IMG/VR virus record: IMGVR_UViG_3300040801_004034
Coordinates: 1-64,000 of that record
Reading direction: 5' to 3' (one strand)
DNA length: 64,000 nt
DNA from: a virus
A model generated the notes under the pieces. The model worked only from the letters and a program-made list of their open reading frames with translations. It searched no databases and was not told the origin of the DNA. Position 1 is the first letter of the stretch; every line of letters begins with the position of its first letter. This document shows positions 45,012-52,641 of the stretch, one piece after another. The position numbers and the translations under genes are program-made.

Positions 45012-45364
45012 TATTTTATTTTAGCTACATACCCACCAATTTTCCACAACTTTCTCTTCATCTCTTCTAATGCTTTGAGCGGTGCATCAATCTTGTCCGT
45101 ATCCTTTATAGAAGGGTTAACCTTTGCAATTTTAAGAGAAAATATCAAATTATCAATATTGATCACAGCATCTGTTGTAGTATTTGAAAAATTATTGAGC
45201 GGGTAACCTGGTTGTCTTTGCGCAGTTGTAATTTCTTTGTTTTGTTGCTGTCTCAACATATCGTTGATATTCTGCGTACCAGGCATTTGTTCTGACCCGA
45301 TGCCTCCCATTGAGTGTGTTTGGCTGTCGCCAGCATCTTCATTAACTGGTTTGTTAGATTTCAT
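45011..45364 (-). CDS. Hypothetical protein, first gene of small operon
   Basis: The 117-residue protein has a Ser/Gln/Gly-rich disordered N-terminus and a helical C-terminal half (KIDAPLKALEEMKRKLWKIG). Late octamer ATTAAATA (45370-45377) is 5 nt before the ATG. It heads an operon of six small minus-strand genes ending at 43632. Confidence 0.6.
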   Translation of the reverse strand: MKSNKPVNEDAGDSQTHSMGGIGSEQMPGTQNINDMLRQQQNKEITTAQRQPGYPLNNFSNTTTDAVINIDNLIFSLKIAKVNPSIKDTDKIDAPLKALEEMKRKLWKIGGYVAKIK

Positions 45365-45369
45365 ACTAT

Positions 45370-45377
45370 TATTTAAT
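45370..45377 (-). promoter_or_regulatory. Late-type promoter octamer ATTAAATA, 5 nt before the 45364 start
   Basis: ATTAAATA on the minus strand, spacer ATAGT, then ATG. It faces the plus-strand element at 45427-45434. Confidence 0.65.
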
Positions 45378-45426
45378 TGAATATATCAGTAATTGTGATA
45401 CTATATAGGTTTTAACGCACTGATAT

Positions 45427-45434
45427 AATAAATA
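45427..45434 (+). promoter_or_regulatory. Late-type promoter octamer AATAAATA, 5 nt before the 45440 start
   Basis: AATAAATA, spacer ATTGT, then ATG. Confidence 0.65.
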
Positions 45435-45439
45435 ATTGT

Positions 45440-45856
45440 ATGGAGATGTATAGTAAGAAATTTCAAAATGTACTCAATGAACAAGATCTATCAGAACTTG
45501 ATACAGATAAAGAGGCATTTGCAGCACAGTTAGACCCAGGTACAGCACCTGAAGATTATGATACCGAGCCTGCACCTCAAGGTGCAACTGGCGCAATTAC
45601 ACAACAGCAACAACAAATGTTTAGCGAGCTTTCAAGCTGGATCACTAGAATGGATGATTTTGCTGATTTCATGAATGGTGTTGAAGGTAGTATGCAATCA
45701 TCTCTTAATAGTGCAGAACCAGATACATTATTCGATGTTATCGGAAGTAGTGAAACAAAGAAAATTGCACGTGTTGCAATGGAAATTTCATCTCTTAGCG
45801 AAATCCTTAAAGGTTATCTTGCAAGTTCCAATAACCCAAGATATAAGGGCGTGTAG
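45440..45856 (+). CDS. Hypothetical late protein
   Basis: The 138-residue acidic protein has a Gln run (about residues 54-60) and several helices, including a C-terminal hydrophobic segment (KKIARVAMEISSLSEILKGYL). Its N-terminus MEMYSKKFQNVLNEQ has LNE followed by Gln, only loosely like a prohead-protease site. It is monocistronic, since a hairpin pair follows. Function unknown. Confidence 0.6.
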   Translation: MEMYSKKFQNVLNEQDLSELDTDKEAFAAQLDPGTAPEDYDTEPAPQGATGAITQQQQQMFSELSSWITRMDDFADFMNGVEGSMQSSLNSAEPDTLFDVIGSSETKKIARVAMEISSLSEILKGYLASSNNPRYKGV

Positions 45857-45887
45857 CCCCTTTTGTAACTCGTTATATATCAACGAG
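45847..45887 (+). terminator. Hairpin pair at the 3' end of the 45440 gene
   Basis: GGGC-GTGTA-GCCC is followed by CTTTT (45847-45864), and CTCGTT / AACGAG forms a second stem (45869-45887). The first resembles a weak intrinsic terminator that overlaps the stop codon. Neither is strong. Confidence 0.4.
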
Positions 45888-45927
45888 ATTCAAACCTGTT
45901 AATCAGTTGTAATTCACCTGGTTCGAT

Positions 45928-45935
45928 CATAAGTA
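45928..45935 (+). promoter_or_regulatory. Late-type promoter CATAAGTA, 5 nt before the 45941 start
   Basis: CATAAGTA, spacer TTATT, then ATG. It shares the TAAGTA variant with the endonuclease genes at 40721 and 62008. Confidence 0.6.
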
Positions 45936-45940
45936 TTATT

Positions 45941-47065
45941 ATGGTCGATGTAATTGAAAAATACAAACAAGGTTCTTCAATGAGAGAGCTTGCTATAGAG
46001 TACAAATGTTCACAGAACAAAATTAAAAAATATCTTGTTGATAACAATATTACATTACGAACACGATCCCAAGCACTATCAAAGAATACATGCGAACAAT
46101 ATAGAGATGAGATACTTCAAAAGTACGCAGATTCTATAACAATTGGTCGGTTAACAAAAGAGTATAACATACCTAGTCATAAAATACGCGAATTCCTCAA
46201 ATCGAACGATGTTCATGTCCGTACTAAAGAAGAAGAATATATAACCGAATGCGAACAACAAAACATCAATATACAGGACATAGTTCGCAGGTATAATGAA
46301 GATGGTGTACCTGCAAAGGAACTTTCCAGGATTTACAACACATCCCATACACGTATAAAGACAATTTTCAACAAATTCGGTAACGGGTTAAAAACAACGA
46401 AAGAAATTCGTAACAGTAAATGGTATAATGATAAATTATCGAAAACAACAACTAAAATACAAGACCAAACACAGATAGATGATATTCTAGAAATGTACAG
46501 TAATGATGTTAGATGCGAGGATATAGCTGAAAAATATAACATATCTATTGGATCTATTATGAATCTTCTAAACCGTGTTGGTGTTGAGAAACGCTGTAGA
46601 AAACAAGTTGATAAGAATGCAGTAGCTCAACGAGAAGCTACAATGAATGAAAAATACGGTGTATCATATTTTATGCAGGATCCTAAAAACATATACAAAC
46701 CGTATTGTATGTATAGTGTCGAAATTGAGGGTATCGAATATACGAATTTACAAGGTTTTGAAAAACAAGGTATTATATATTTGAATGAATGTTACAACAT
46801 AAACTATAGCGAGATTTTAGCAGGTCGAAACGAACATATACCGACGATAAAATATGTTTCAACAGATAAAAAACAACACTACTATTTTCCTGATATCTAC
46901 ATACCGTCTCAAAATATGTTAATCGAAATCAAATGTGAGTATACATTTTCAACTTCGAAACATATTACAATGCTTAAACACAAAGCATGTAAAGAGCAGG
47001 GGTATAAACACAAAATTATTATATTCAACAACACCGGAACAGAAATAATTGAAACTATAGCTTAA
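45941..47065 (+). CDS. Free-standing homing endonuclease with four HTH repeats
   Basis: The 374-residue protein contains four helix-turn-helix-like repeats of about 45 residues at the N-terminus: SMRELAIEYKCSQNKIKKYL, TIGRLTKEYNIPSHKIREFL, PAKELSRIYNTSHTRIKTIF and RCEDIAEKYNISIGSIMNLL. The C-terminal part has YYFPDIYIPSQNMLIEIKCE and a KHKIIIFN strand, resembling a Vsr/PD-(D/E)XK nuclease core with E..K. It inserts between two small late genes and does not interrupt a recognised gene. Endonuclease function is inferred from architecture. Confidence 0.75.
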   Translation: MVDVIEKYKQGSSMRELAIEYKCSQNKIKKYLVDNNITLRTRSQALSKNTCEQYRDEILQKYADSITIGRLTKEYNIPSHKIREFLKSNDVHVRTKEEEYITECEQQNINIQDIVRRYNEDGVPAKELSRIYNTSHTRIKTIFNKFGNGLKTTKEIRNSKWYNDKLSKTTTKIQDQTQIDDILEMYSNDVRCEDIAEKYNISIGSIMNLLNRVGVEKRCRKQVDKNAVAQREATMNEKYGVSYFMQDPKNIYKPYCMYSVEIEGIEYTNLQGFEKQGIIYLNECYNINYSEILAGRNEHIPTIKYVSTDKKQHYYFPDIYIPSQNMLIEIKCEYTFSTSKHITMLKHKACKEQGYKHKIIIFNNTGTEIIETIA

Positions 47066-47068
47066 ATA
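47061..47068 (+). promoter_or_regulatory. Late-type promoter CTTAAATA, 6 nt before the 47075 start
   Basis: CTTAAATA, spacer ATAATA, then ATG. It overlaps the endonuclease stop codon. Confidence 0.6.
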
Positions 47069-47074
47069 ATAATA

Positions 47075-47539
47075 ATGAATACTAATGACACAGACTTAAT
47101 TTTTGAAGCATACTCAAATTCTCGACAACCAAGAGATTATCAACTAAACGGTATTGTTACTGTTCAGGGTAAAACGTTCATGCTTGATGAACAAACCGGT
47201 GATGAGGATAATAGCTGGGTTGTAACGGACGACAGCGGTGAAGAATATCTATTCGTCCCTGGTACAGAAGATAGTTATGAAGCTCCACAAGCTGTTCATC
47301 AGGTAACGCCTGAAGAAGCTGAAGAAGATGAAGACGATGAAGACGATGATTCAGAAGCTGAAGAAGATGAAAATGAAGAAGCTGAAGAAGATGATGATTC
47401 AGATGCTGAAGAATACGAAAATGAAGAAGCTGAAGAAGATGACGAAGACGAAGAAGATGTAAGTCATAATGAAAGCCGCTTCGTATCAGAAGACGATTTG
47501 ATCAACGAAGCATACTATGCATCAAAACACAAACGATAG
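47075..47539 (+). CDS. Very acidic small protein with LI(N/F)EAY motifs at both ends
   Basis: The 154-residue protein has a domain of Gly/Val/Asp-containing strands followed by a highly acidic region (residues about 85-130, Glu/Asp repeats). The N-terminus MNTNDTDLIFEAYSNS and C-terminus DDLINEAYYASKHKR carry (L/I)xE|A sites like those cut by the T4 prohead protease gp21. It could be an internal head or scaffold-like protein trimmed on assembly. This is inferred from motif and late promoter. Confidence 0.65.
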   Translation: MNTNDTDLIFEAYSNSRQPRDYQLNGIVTVQGKTFMLDEQTGDEDNSWVVTDDSGEEYLFVPGTEDSYEAPQAVHQVTPEEAEEDEDDEDDDSEAEEDENEEAEEDDDSDAEEYENEEAEEDDEDEEDVSHNESRFVSEDDLINEAYYASKHKR

Positions 47540-47786
47540 TAAGTTAATTTTTGAAGCATATCAATCGTCATCATCAGTAAAAGATGATCATACTGTTGTT
47601 GTTCATATAAACGAAAAAGATTATTTCGAGTCATTCTGTAAGTTTATGGATGAACTATCAAATTTAGCTGCAGCAGGTGCATCGAGAGAGATCGGGATCT
47701 TAGATCCATCTGATGATGAGGAAAGATCGATCACATGGAGTTTTGATGGCGATGGTTCAACTAGATTTGAAATAGAAAAAAGCTAA
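47517..47786 (+). CDS. Small protein with LIFEAY leader
   Basis: The 89-residue protein overlaps the end of the preceding gene by 23 bp. Its leader NTNDSKLIFEAYQSS repeats the neighbour's N-terminus; 17 nt of coding sequence around LIFEAY are identical. A folded part follows with HTVVVHINEKDYFESFCKF. It may be a paralogous internal protein with the same cleavage site. It converges on the primase gene with a 4-bp overlap. Confidence 0.6.
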   Translation: MHQNTNDSKLIFEAYQSSSSVKDDHTVVVHINEKDYFESFCKFMDELSNLAAAGASREIGILDPSDDEERSITWSFDGDGSTRFEIEKS

Positions 47787-48820
47787 ACTTGTTTAAGTAA
47801 TATTTCCCCCTTGAGCCCTGAGTGAGTATTTTTTAATATGAACTCAGGGTCCACTTTGTCTATATTCCCGTATACGCACATTTCATTCATATCCTTAAAT
47901 CGCTTACCGAATAATTCAGGCCAAATAAAGACTTTATACCCTTCATCAATTGCGATTTTACTTTTCTTTAAAGCAGCACTATCCTGCCATTGAGAATCGA
48001 ATACGAATATTTTTTCGTGTAATCTAAATCTATCAATTTGCTCTTGTTGCTTCTGTGTGAAGAAAATTTTCGATTTATCTGTTATTCCGCAAGTAGCTAA
48101 CCCGTTTTGTACAAAATAACTATCAATCGGTCCTTCAAATATAAACAAGTAATCTAGATCAACTGACACATTGTGTATACCATAGAGAGATTTTTCAGCA
48201 CCGATCTTGCTAATATACTTTGATTTCGTATCATTCGGTAGCATTGACCTCGTTTGATAAAATACAATCTTACCTGATTCATCATAAAATGGTAGTACTA
48301 ATCTGTTTTTATGTGTAAAGTCTTTAAGAGAAACGTATAGTGCTTTCGGACTATTGACTCCCCTTAGTAGATGCCTGCTCTCAATGAGTTCCAAGCATTT
48401 CTTTACAACCGGTTCATTTTTGTAGTACTCAACTTGATTACGATCTGTCAGATTGATACAATCATCAGGTAAACTCGGTAATTCCTGTTTTGTCTCATTT
48501 TGACCAAACGATGATATATCCGTCTGTTCAGTAATATCAATTGTTGAATCAAACCCTTTAACATGTTCAATGAGCTGTGAAACGCTCCAATGGTTTAGAT
48601 CCATCAAAAACTGAAACGGCTTTTTACTGTAACCGCAGTTATGACAAAAAGCTACTTCTTTCTCAGGTATATAAAAGAAACGTTTCTTTATCCCCCAACT
48701 CTTGCCCTCTCGACAAAAAGGACAACAACCATTGTATGTGTTGTTGAACTTTTGAAATTTTAGCTTATGTACATTCTCGTAAAGTTTTTGTACAACAAAT
48801 TGCTCGGGTATCTGAATCAC
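47783..48820 (-). CDS. 61: DNA primase, gp61-like
   Basis: This 345-residue protein (T4 gp61 342) has an N-terminal CHC2-type zinc finger (CCPFCREGKSWG and then CHNCGYSKK). The TOPRIM domain carries IFEGPIDSYF with the catalytic Glu and FVFDSQWQDSAALKK with the Asp motif. It makes RNA primers for lagging-strand synthesis with the gp41 helicase. Start is GTG at 48820. TATAAT lies 6 nt before it, with a weak TAGATT 16 bp further upstream. Confidence 0.9.
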   Translation of the reverse strand: MIQIPEQFVVQKLYENVHKLKFQKFNNTYNGCCPFCREGKSWGIKKRFFYIPEKEVAFCHNCGYSKKPFQFLMDLNHWSVSQLIEHVKGFDSTIDITEQTDISSFGQNETKQELPSLPDDCINLTDRNQVEYYKNEPVVKKCLELIESRHLLRGVNSPKALYVSLKDFTHKNRLVLPFYDESGKIVFYQTRSMLPNDTKSKYISKIGAEKSLYGIHNVSVDLDYLFIFEGPIDSYFVQNGLATCGITDKSKIFFTQKQQEQIDRFRLHEKIFVFDSQWQDSAALKKSKIAIDEGYKVFIWPELFGKRFKDMNEMCVYGNIDKVDPEFILKNTHSGLKGEILLKQV

Positions 48821-48826
48821 CCGTTA

Positions 48827-48854
48827 ATTATATACTAGAAAATGCTTTAATCTA
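48827..48854 (-). promoter_or_regulatory. Candidate sigma70-type promoter of primase
   Basis: TAGATT (48854-48849), 16-bp spacer, TATAAT (48832-48827), TAACGG, GTG. The -35 match is poor, but the spacing equals that at gp44, dUTPase and gp32. Confidence 0.5.
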
Positions 48855-49061
48855 GTCTTGTTTCTTATGAACACCAGAAACATCTTCATATGTACCATCT
48901 GCACGCTCGATCTTTACAATACCTTTATGGAAGAAGATACCAGATGATGGGCAGTAGTATTGAGCTTCTGTATAAACGTCTTGACCAACAGTCTTTGTAA
49001 CAATTTTTGGAGATGTAATTACACCTGATGGAGAGCTGATTCTTTTTGGAGTGATAAACAT
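48852..49061 (-). CDS. Small hypothetical protein
   Basis: The 69-residue protein has Lys/Gly/Tyr-rich strands (TEAQYYCPSSGIFFHKG) and no recognised domain. CATAAATA (49070-49077) is 8 nt before the ATG, so it may be late-expressed and separate from the neighbouring replication genes. Confidence 0.55.
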   Translation of the reverse strand: MFITPKRISSPSGVITSPKIVTKTVGQDVYTEAQYYCPSSGIFFHKGIVKIERADGTYEDVSGVHKKQD

Positions 49062-49069
49062 TATACAAT

Positions 49070-49077
49070 TATTTATG
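49070..49077 (-). promoter_or_regulatory. Late-type octamer CATAAATA, 8 nt before the 49061 start
   Basis: CATAAATA on the minus strand, spacer ATTGTATA, then ATG. Confidence 0.45.
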
Positions 49078-49080
49078 CAT

Positions 49081-49932
49081 CTATGATAGCAGATCTAGTA
49101 ATCTTTTACTCTGAAACAGAGTACTATACCATATTTCGCGTTTATTAAGGATTTGTTGAAAACCATTTGCTTCAACAAGCTGTAAAAACTCTTTCCAATT
49201 TTGATCAAAACTTATCGTTTCAAGCTGCTGTTTGACGTACTCTGCATCTTCACCGTCTGCCTTAAGTGTCATAAGTTTTAAATTATGTTCCAACACTTCT
49301 TGCTGTTCTGGTGTAAGCTCGACCTCACCTGCAAGATACCTAGCAATCGTTTTAGGTCCAAACCCTTTAATACCTGCTATGTTATCTGACTTGTCACCAT
49401 TAATAGCTTTATACGTTAAAAATTCATCTGGTTTACATTTTAGTAGTTCTTCAAAATTATGAAGTGCAAAGGTACGTTTTCTTACAGGATCAACAACTTC
49501 AGTTGTTTCATTAATAAGTTGGCACATATCTAAATCAGCTGACATAATTTGTATGTAACTGTCTTTATATTCATTACATAAAATGCATATTACATCATCA
49601 GCTTCATAGTGTTGCGGAAAGACGCTAGGAATACCTAATGTCTGGAGTAGTTCTTTTATTAAATCGTTTTGAGCATGGACACGTAAACTATACTCTTTGT
49701 CACGGTTCTGTTTATAATTCTCATCTTCTGATTTCCGTTTATTCGGAGTATTGCCCAATTTCTCATCCCATACGCAAATAGTTTTTGTCGGGTTGAAATC
49801 ACTAACATATTTTTTAATACATATCAGTAATAAATACACATGAAAAAATTCATCATCTGCATTTGATTGTTGACCTCTATAGAACACTCTATGTACAAGG
49901 TTATTACCATCGATTATTAATAATCTATCCAT
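49081..49932 (-). CDS. rnh: RNase H / 5'-3' exonuclease (T4 rnh type)
   Basis: The 283-residue protein (T4 RNase H 305) shows the PIN/FEN fold. The catalytic acidic residues sit in LIIDGNNLVHRVF, YEADDVICIL, SADLDMCQL and GDKSDNIAGIKGFGPK; the last includes the helix-hairpin-helix. It removes RNA primers from lagging-strand fragments. GAGGAATAA precedes the ATG, so it has a Shine-Dalgarno sequence formed by the upstream gene's end. Confidence 0.9.
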   Translation of the reverse strand: MDRLLIIDGNNLVHRVFYRGQQSNADDEFFHVYLLLICIKKYVSDFNPTKTICVWDEKLGNTPNKRKSEDENYKQNRDKEYSLRVHAQNDLIKELLQTLGIPSVFPQHYEADDVICILCNEYKDSYIQIMSADLDMCQLINETTEVVDPVRKRTFALHNFEELLKCKPDEFLTYKAINGDKSDNIAGIKGFGPKTIARYLAGEVELTPEQQEVLEHNLKLMTLKADGEDAEYVKQQLETISFDQNWKEFLQLVEANGFQQILNKREIWYSTLFQSKRLLDLLS

Positions 49933-49933
49933 T

Positions 49934-50137
49934 TTATTCCTCTTCTTTTATATAAACAGGTCTAGCTTTACCATAACGATTAGCAATACCTTCAGTTAAG
50001 TAAATTTTCGGCGGAACTCGAACTTCTCCGGTCCCGTTTCTACCGCGTTTGAACATGGCTTTATAAGCATCATGGCGTGTCTCATTCATTCCATGAGCAA
50101 TCCATCCGATTTGTGTAAATTTTTCTGGTTCATTCAT
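49934..50137 (-). CDS. Small basic hypothetical protein
   Basis: The 67-residue protein has Arg/Lys-rich content (MFKRGRNGTGEVRVPPK) and an acidic tail. It overlaps the HAD gene stop (ATGA) and is followed by RNase H 2 bp downstream. Function unknown; nucleic-acid binding is possible. Confidence 0.55.
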   Translation of the reverse strand: MNEPEKFTQIGWIAHGMNETRHDAYKAMFKRGRNGTGEVRVPPKIYLTEGIANRYGKARPVYIKEEE

Positions 50138-50694
50138 AATACTGTTTCAATGCTCTTCCAAACCATATCGAACGTCAAATTCTGGGTATTCCAATCCGAC
50201 GGCACACATACCGCTTGACCACCATTTGCTCTAAATGCGTTACAGAATTTACTATTGTCGTCGATTAACAATGTATGCGGTTTTGCTAAAAGCTCTTTAT
50301 GATGAGTTAGTATAATGTTTTCTTCCGGTGCATTTAAATTCTTAACACACCATGCAATTTTTTGTGACGGACAATTCTTATCATTAGCTAGTGGTTTAGT
50401 ACAAATATACATTTCATCACAATATTGATGCAAATATTTGTATAGTTGGTTAGCCCAAGGCATTGGTCTCAATGATGACCAAAAATTGAGCTCATTTTTA
50501 ATTAACAATGCCCATTCATCATGTGTTAAATTCCAATGTTGGTGTAAATTCCATGAATTTGAATGTATTATATCATCAATCGTTTTATGCAAATTCGTAT
50601 CTGTACACGCGTCGTTACAAACTTCAACACACCGTTCGGTAAAATGAGCTAGAACACCATCCATATCTAGAAAAATTGTTTTATACCTCTTCAT
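50134..50694 (-). CDS. HAD-family nucleotidase-like phosphatase
   Basis: From ATG 50694 the protein has 186 residues. It carries the HAD nucleophile motif FLDMDGVLAHF near residue 10 and the downstream TLLIDDNSKFC acidic motif near residue 145. A Lys/Ser motif lies between (YICTKPLANDKNCPSQKIAW). This resembles 5'(3')-deoxyribonucleotidases of T4-like phages, which recycle nucleotides. The longer frame with an upstream start is unlikely, since ATG 50694 overlaps the previous stop. Confidence 0.7.
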   Translation of the reverse strand: MKRYKTIFLDMDGVLAHFTERCVEVCNDACTDTNLHKTIDDIIHSNSWNLHQHWNLTHDEWALLIKNELNFWSSLRPMPWANQLYKYLHQYCDEMYICTKPLANDKNCPSQKIAWCVKNLNAPEENIILTHHKELLAKPHTLLIDDNSKFCNAFRANGGQAVCVPSDWNTQNLTFDMVWKSIETVL

Positions 50695-50956
50695 TCTTTT
50701 TATTCTTTTTGTATTGCTTTTTAACAGTTGAAAACATATGTATCGGCATTTGCTCAACGAACTCCAGTATACCGTTGTCCATACCAAAATCAAATTTTTC
50801 TTTTGGTACTGTTACATTTTCCATATCAGGAATTGCTAAAAAACCATATTCACTCTTTGTTATATGACATGCAATAAACATCTGACCAGCATAATCACCA
50901 TGATGAGTTGCATATATATCTCTCTTCTTCGGTTTAATATGATTTGATTGTTTCAT
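50681..50956 (-). CDS. Hypothetical protein in the dTDP-sugar cluster
   Basis: From ATG 50956, which overlaps the rmlB end, the protein has 91 residues. It has TKSEYGFLAIPDMENVTVPK and a basic C-terminus (VKKQYKKNKKNEEV). No domain recognised. It is coupled to rmlB by a 23-bp overlap. Confidence 0.5.
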   Translation of the reverse strand: MKQSNHIKPKKRDIYATHHGDYAGQMFIACHITKSEYGFLAIPDMENVTVPKEKFDFGMDNGILEFVEQMPIHMFSTVKKQYKKNKKNEEV

Positions 50957-51890
50957 TAAGTTTATCTTCAAAAATTTCATCATAAAGTGGATACCATAAT
51001 AATTCATCCCGTATTTTAGACGAATCAATTGCATATTTAAAATCATGGCCTTTACGATCTTCTACAAATCTAACACACTGATCCATATCCATATCAAAAG
51101 CTTGACATATGAGATCTACTAGTTCAATATTTGACAGCTCTCGACCAGTCCCTATATTATAAATTTCTCCCCTTCTACCTTTAGTTGCAACCATCCATAA
51201 TGCACTAATATGATCATAAACATGAATCCACTCACGTACGTTCATACCAGTACCATACACAGGTATTTTTCTACCATTCTTGAGGTTTTGGATAATCGTT
51301 GGAATGAACTTTTCTTCGTATTGATTAGGACCGAAATTATTACAACATCTAGTTATACAAACATTAGTACCATACGTCTCAAAAAAGCTTTTTACGATTA
51401 AATCACTTGCAGCTTTTGTTGATGAGTATGGTGATCTTGGTGCGAGCGGATCTGTTTCAGTAAATGCTTTATCGGTAATGCTTTCTTTCTCAGTTATATG
51501 ACCGTAAACTTCGTCAGTACTTACATGAACAAACCTACCATGATTTTGTTGTCTAAATGCTTGTAATACATTAGCTGTCCCAACTACATTACTTTGAACG
51601 AAAATATCAGGTGCATCAATACTATTATCAACATGAGATTCAGCAGCTAAATGAAACACGTAATCAAACGGGCCGCATTCATCAAAAACACATTCAACAT
51701 CCTTTTTATTACAAATATCAAATTCATATGATTTAACAGCATATTTTTTGTATGTATCATCTGATGCATATCCGTTTTTATCTAAGATGTAAATTTCATG
51801 ATCGAAATTTGCATGTAAATATTGTGCAAGGTGGCCACCTATAAAACCGTACCCACCTGTTATTAAAATTTTCTTATTTGTTTGCGTCAT
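50934..51890 (-). CDS. rmlB: dTDP-glucose 4,6-dehydratase
   Basis: This 318-residue SDR enzyme has the nucleotide-binding GGYGFIGGHL motif at the N-terminus and HVSTDEVYGHI and SPYSSTKAASD (catalytic Tyr-x3-Lys). The substrate-site motif NNFGPNQYEEKFIP and GTGMNVREWIHVYDH are typical of RmlB. It converts dTDP-glucose to dTDP-4-keto-6-deoxyglucose. A TTG at 51896 is in frame but ATG 51890 is preferred. Confidence 0.9.
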   Translation of the reverse strand: MTQTNKKILITGGYGFIGGHLAQYLHANFDHEIYILDKNGYASDDTYKKYAVKSYEFDICNKKDVECVFDECGPFDYVFHLAAESHVDNSIDAPDIFVQSNVVGTANVLQAFRQQNHGRFVHVSTDEVYGHITEKESITDKAFTETDPLAPRSPYSSTKAASDLIVKSFFETYGTNVCITRCCNNFGPNQYEEKFIPTIIQNLKNGRKIPVYGTGMNVREWIHVYDHISALWMVATKGRRGEIYNIGTGRELSNIELVDLICQAFDMDMDQCVRFVEDRKGHDFKYAIDSSKIRDELLWYPLYDEIFEDKLNETIKSY

Positions 51891-52641
51891 ACCCAACTAT
51901 TAAATTTGTTCTTGTTTGTACTGATCTTACAAAGTTACCAGCATCAAGTAGATCATCGATATTACCACAATCGAACCATGCAGCTTCATCAGGTAGTTTG
52001 TACAGAAAGATATTACCTTCATCAATATATTGTTTGATCACATCCACGATTTCATATTCGCCTCTGTCGCTTTTCTTACAGTTTTTTGCTTTTTCCACAA
52101 CTGTTTCATCGAAAATATACAGTCCTGGGATTGCATACTGACTCGGCGGTGATATAGGTTTTTCAACAACATCAATTAATTCATCCCTTTCATCAAATTT
52201 TGCGACACCATATGCTGAAGGGTTTTTTACTCTATACCCTAATATGATGTTGTTTCTTTGAAATTTCTGCATATTTCGTAGATATTGTCTAAGTCCTTCA
52301 CTTTGAAATATGTTATCACCAAGAGCTAGAATAACAGAGTGACCTTTAATGTATTCTTCAGCTAGTATAAATGCTTGTGCTAAACCGTCCGGCTCATCCT
52401 GTAATACAATTTTATAACCAACAGGTAAATGCAACTTAGAAATCAAATTATAAAAATTATTTGATTGATCAGGTTTAACAATAAATATGATTTCATCAAC
52501 ACCAGCGTCAAGCACTGTCTGAATAGGGTATAACAACATAGGCTTATCATAAACAGGTAAAAGCTGTTTTGAAATGCTATATGTTAACGGAAACAACCTA
52601 GTACCATTTCCACCTGCTAGTATGATTCCTTTACGCGCCAT
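51874..52641 (-). CDS. rmlA: Glucose-1-phosphate thymidylyltransferase
   Basis: The 255-residue protein has the nucleotidyltransferase signature LAGGNGTRLFPLT and QLLPVYDKPM near the N-terminus, then VILALGDNIF and GVAKFD. It activates glucose-1-phosphate with dTTP to dTDP-glucose. It overlaps rmlD (10 bp) and rmlB (17 bp). It is shorter than typical bacterial RmlA (about 290). Confidence 0.9.
   Translation of the reverse strand: MARKGIILAGGNGTRLFPLTYSISKQLLPVYDKPMLLYPIQTVLDAGVDEIIFIVKPDQSNNFYNLISKLHLPVGYKIVLQDEPDGLAQAFILAEEYIKGHSVILALGDNIFQSEGLRQYLRNMQKFQRNNIILGYRVKNPSAYGVAKFDERDELIDVVEKPISPPSQYAIPGLYIFDETVVEKAKNCKKSDRGEYEIVDVIKQYIDEGNIFLYKLPDEAAWFDCGNIDDLLDAGNFVRSVQTRTNLIVGYDANK

Noticed and set aside
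45890-45935. Possible tRNA T-loop (GGTTCGATC) upstream of the 45941 gene
   Set aside because: The flanking bases do not form a T-stem, and no anticodon or acceptor stem can be drawn.
45941-47065. Transcriptional regulator because of HTH repeats
   Set aside because: The C-terminal nuclease-like core and free-standing insertion fit a homing endonuclease better.
48827-48860. MotA-type middle promoter upstream of primase
   Set aside because: The GCTTTA-like sequence is on the wrong strand relative to primase.
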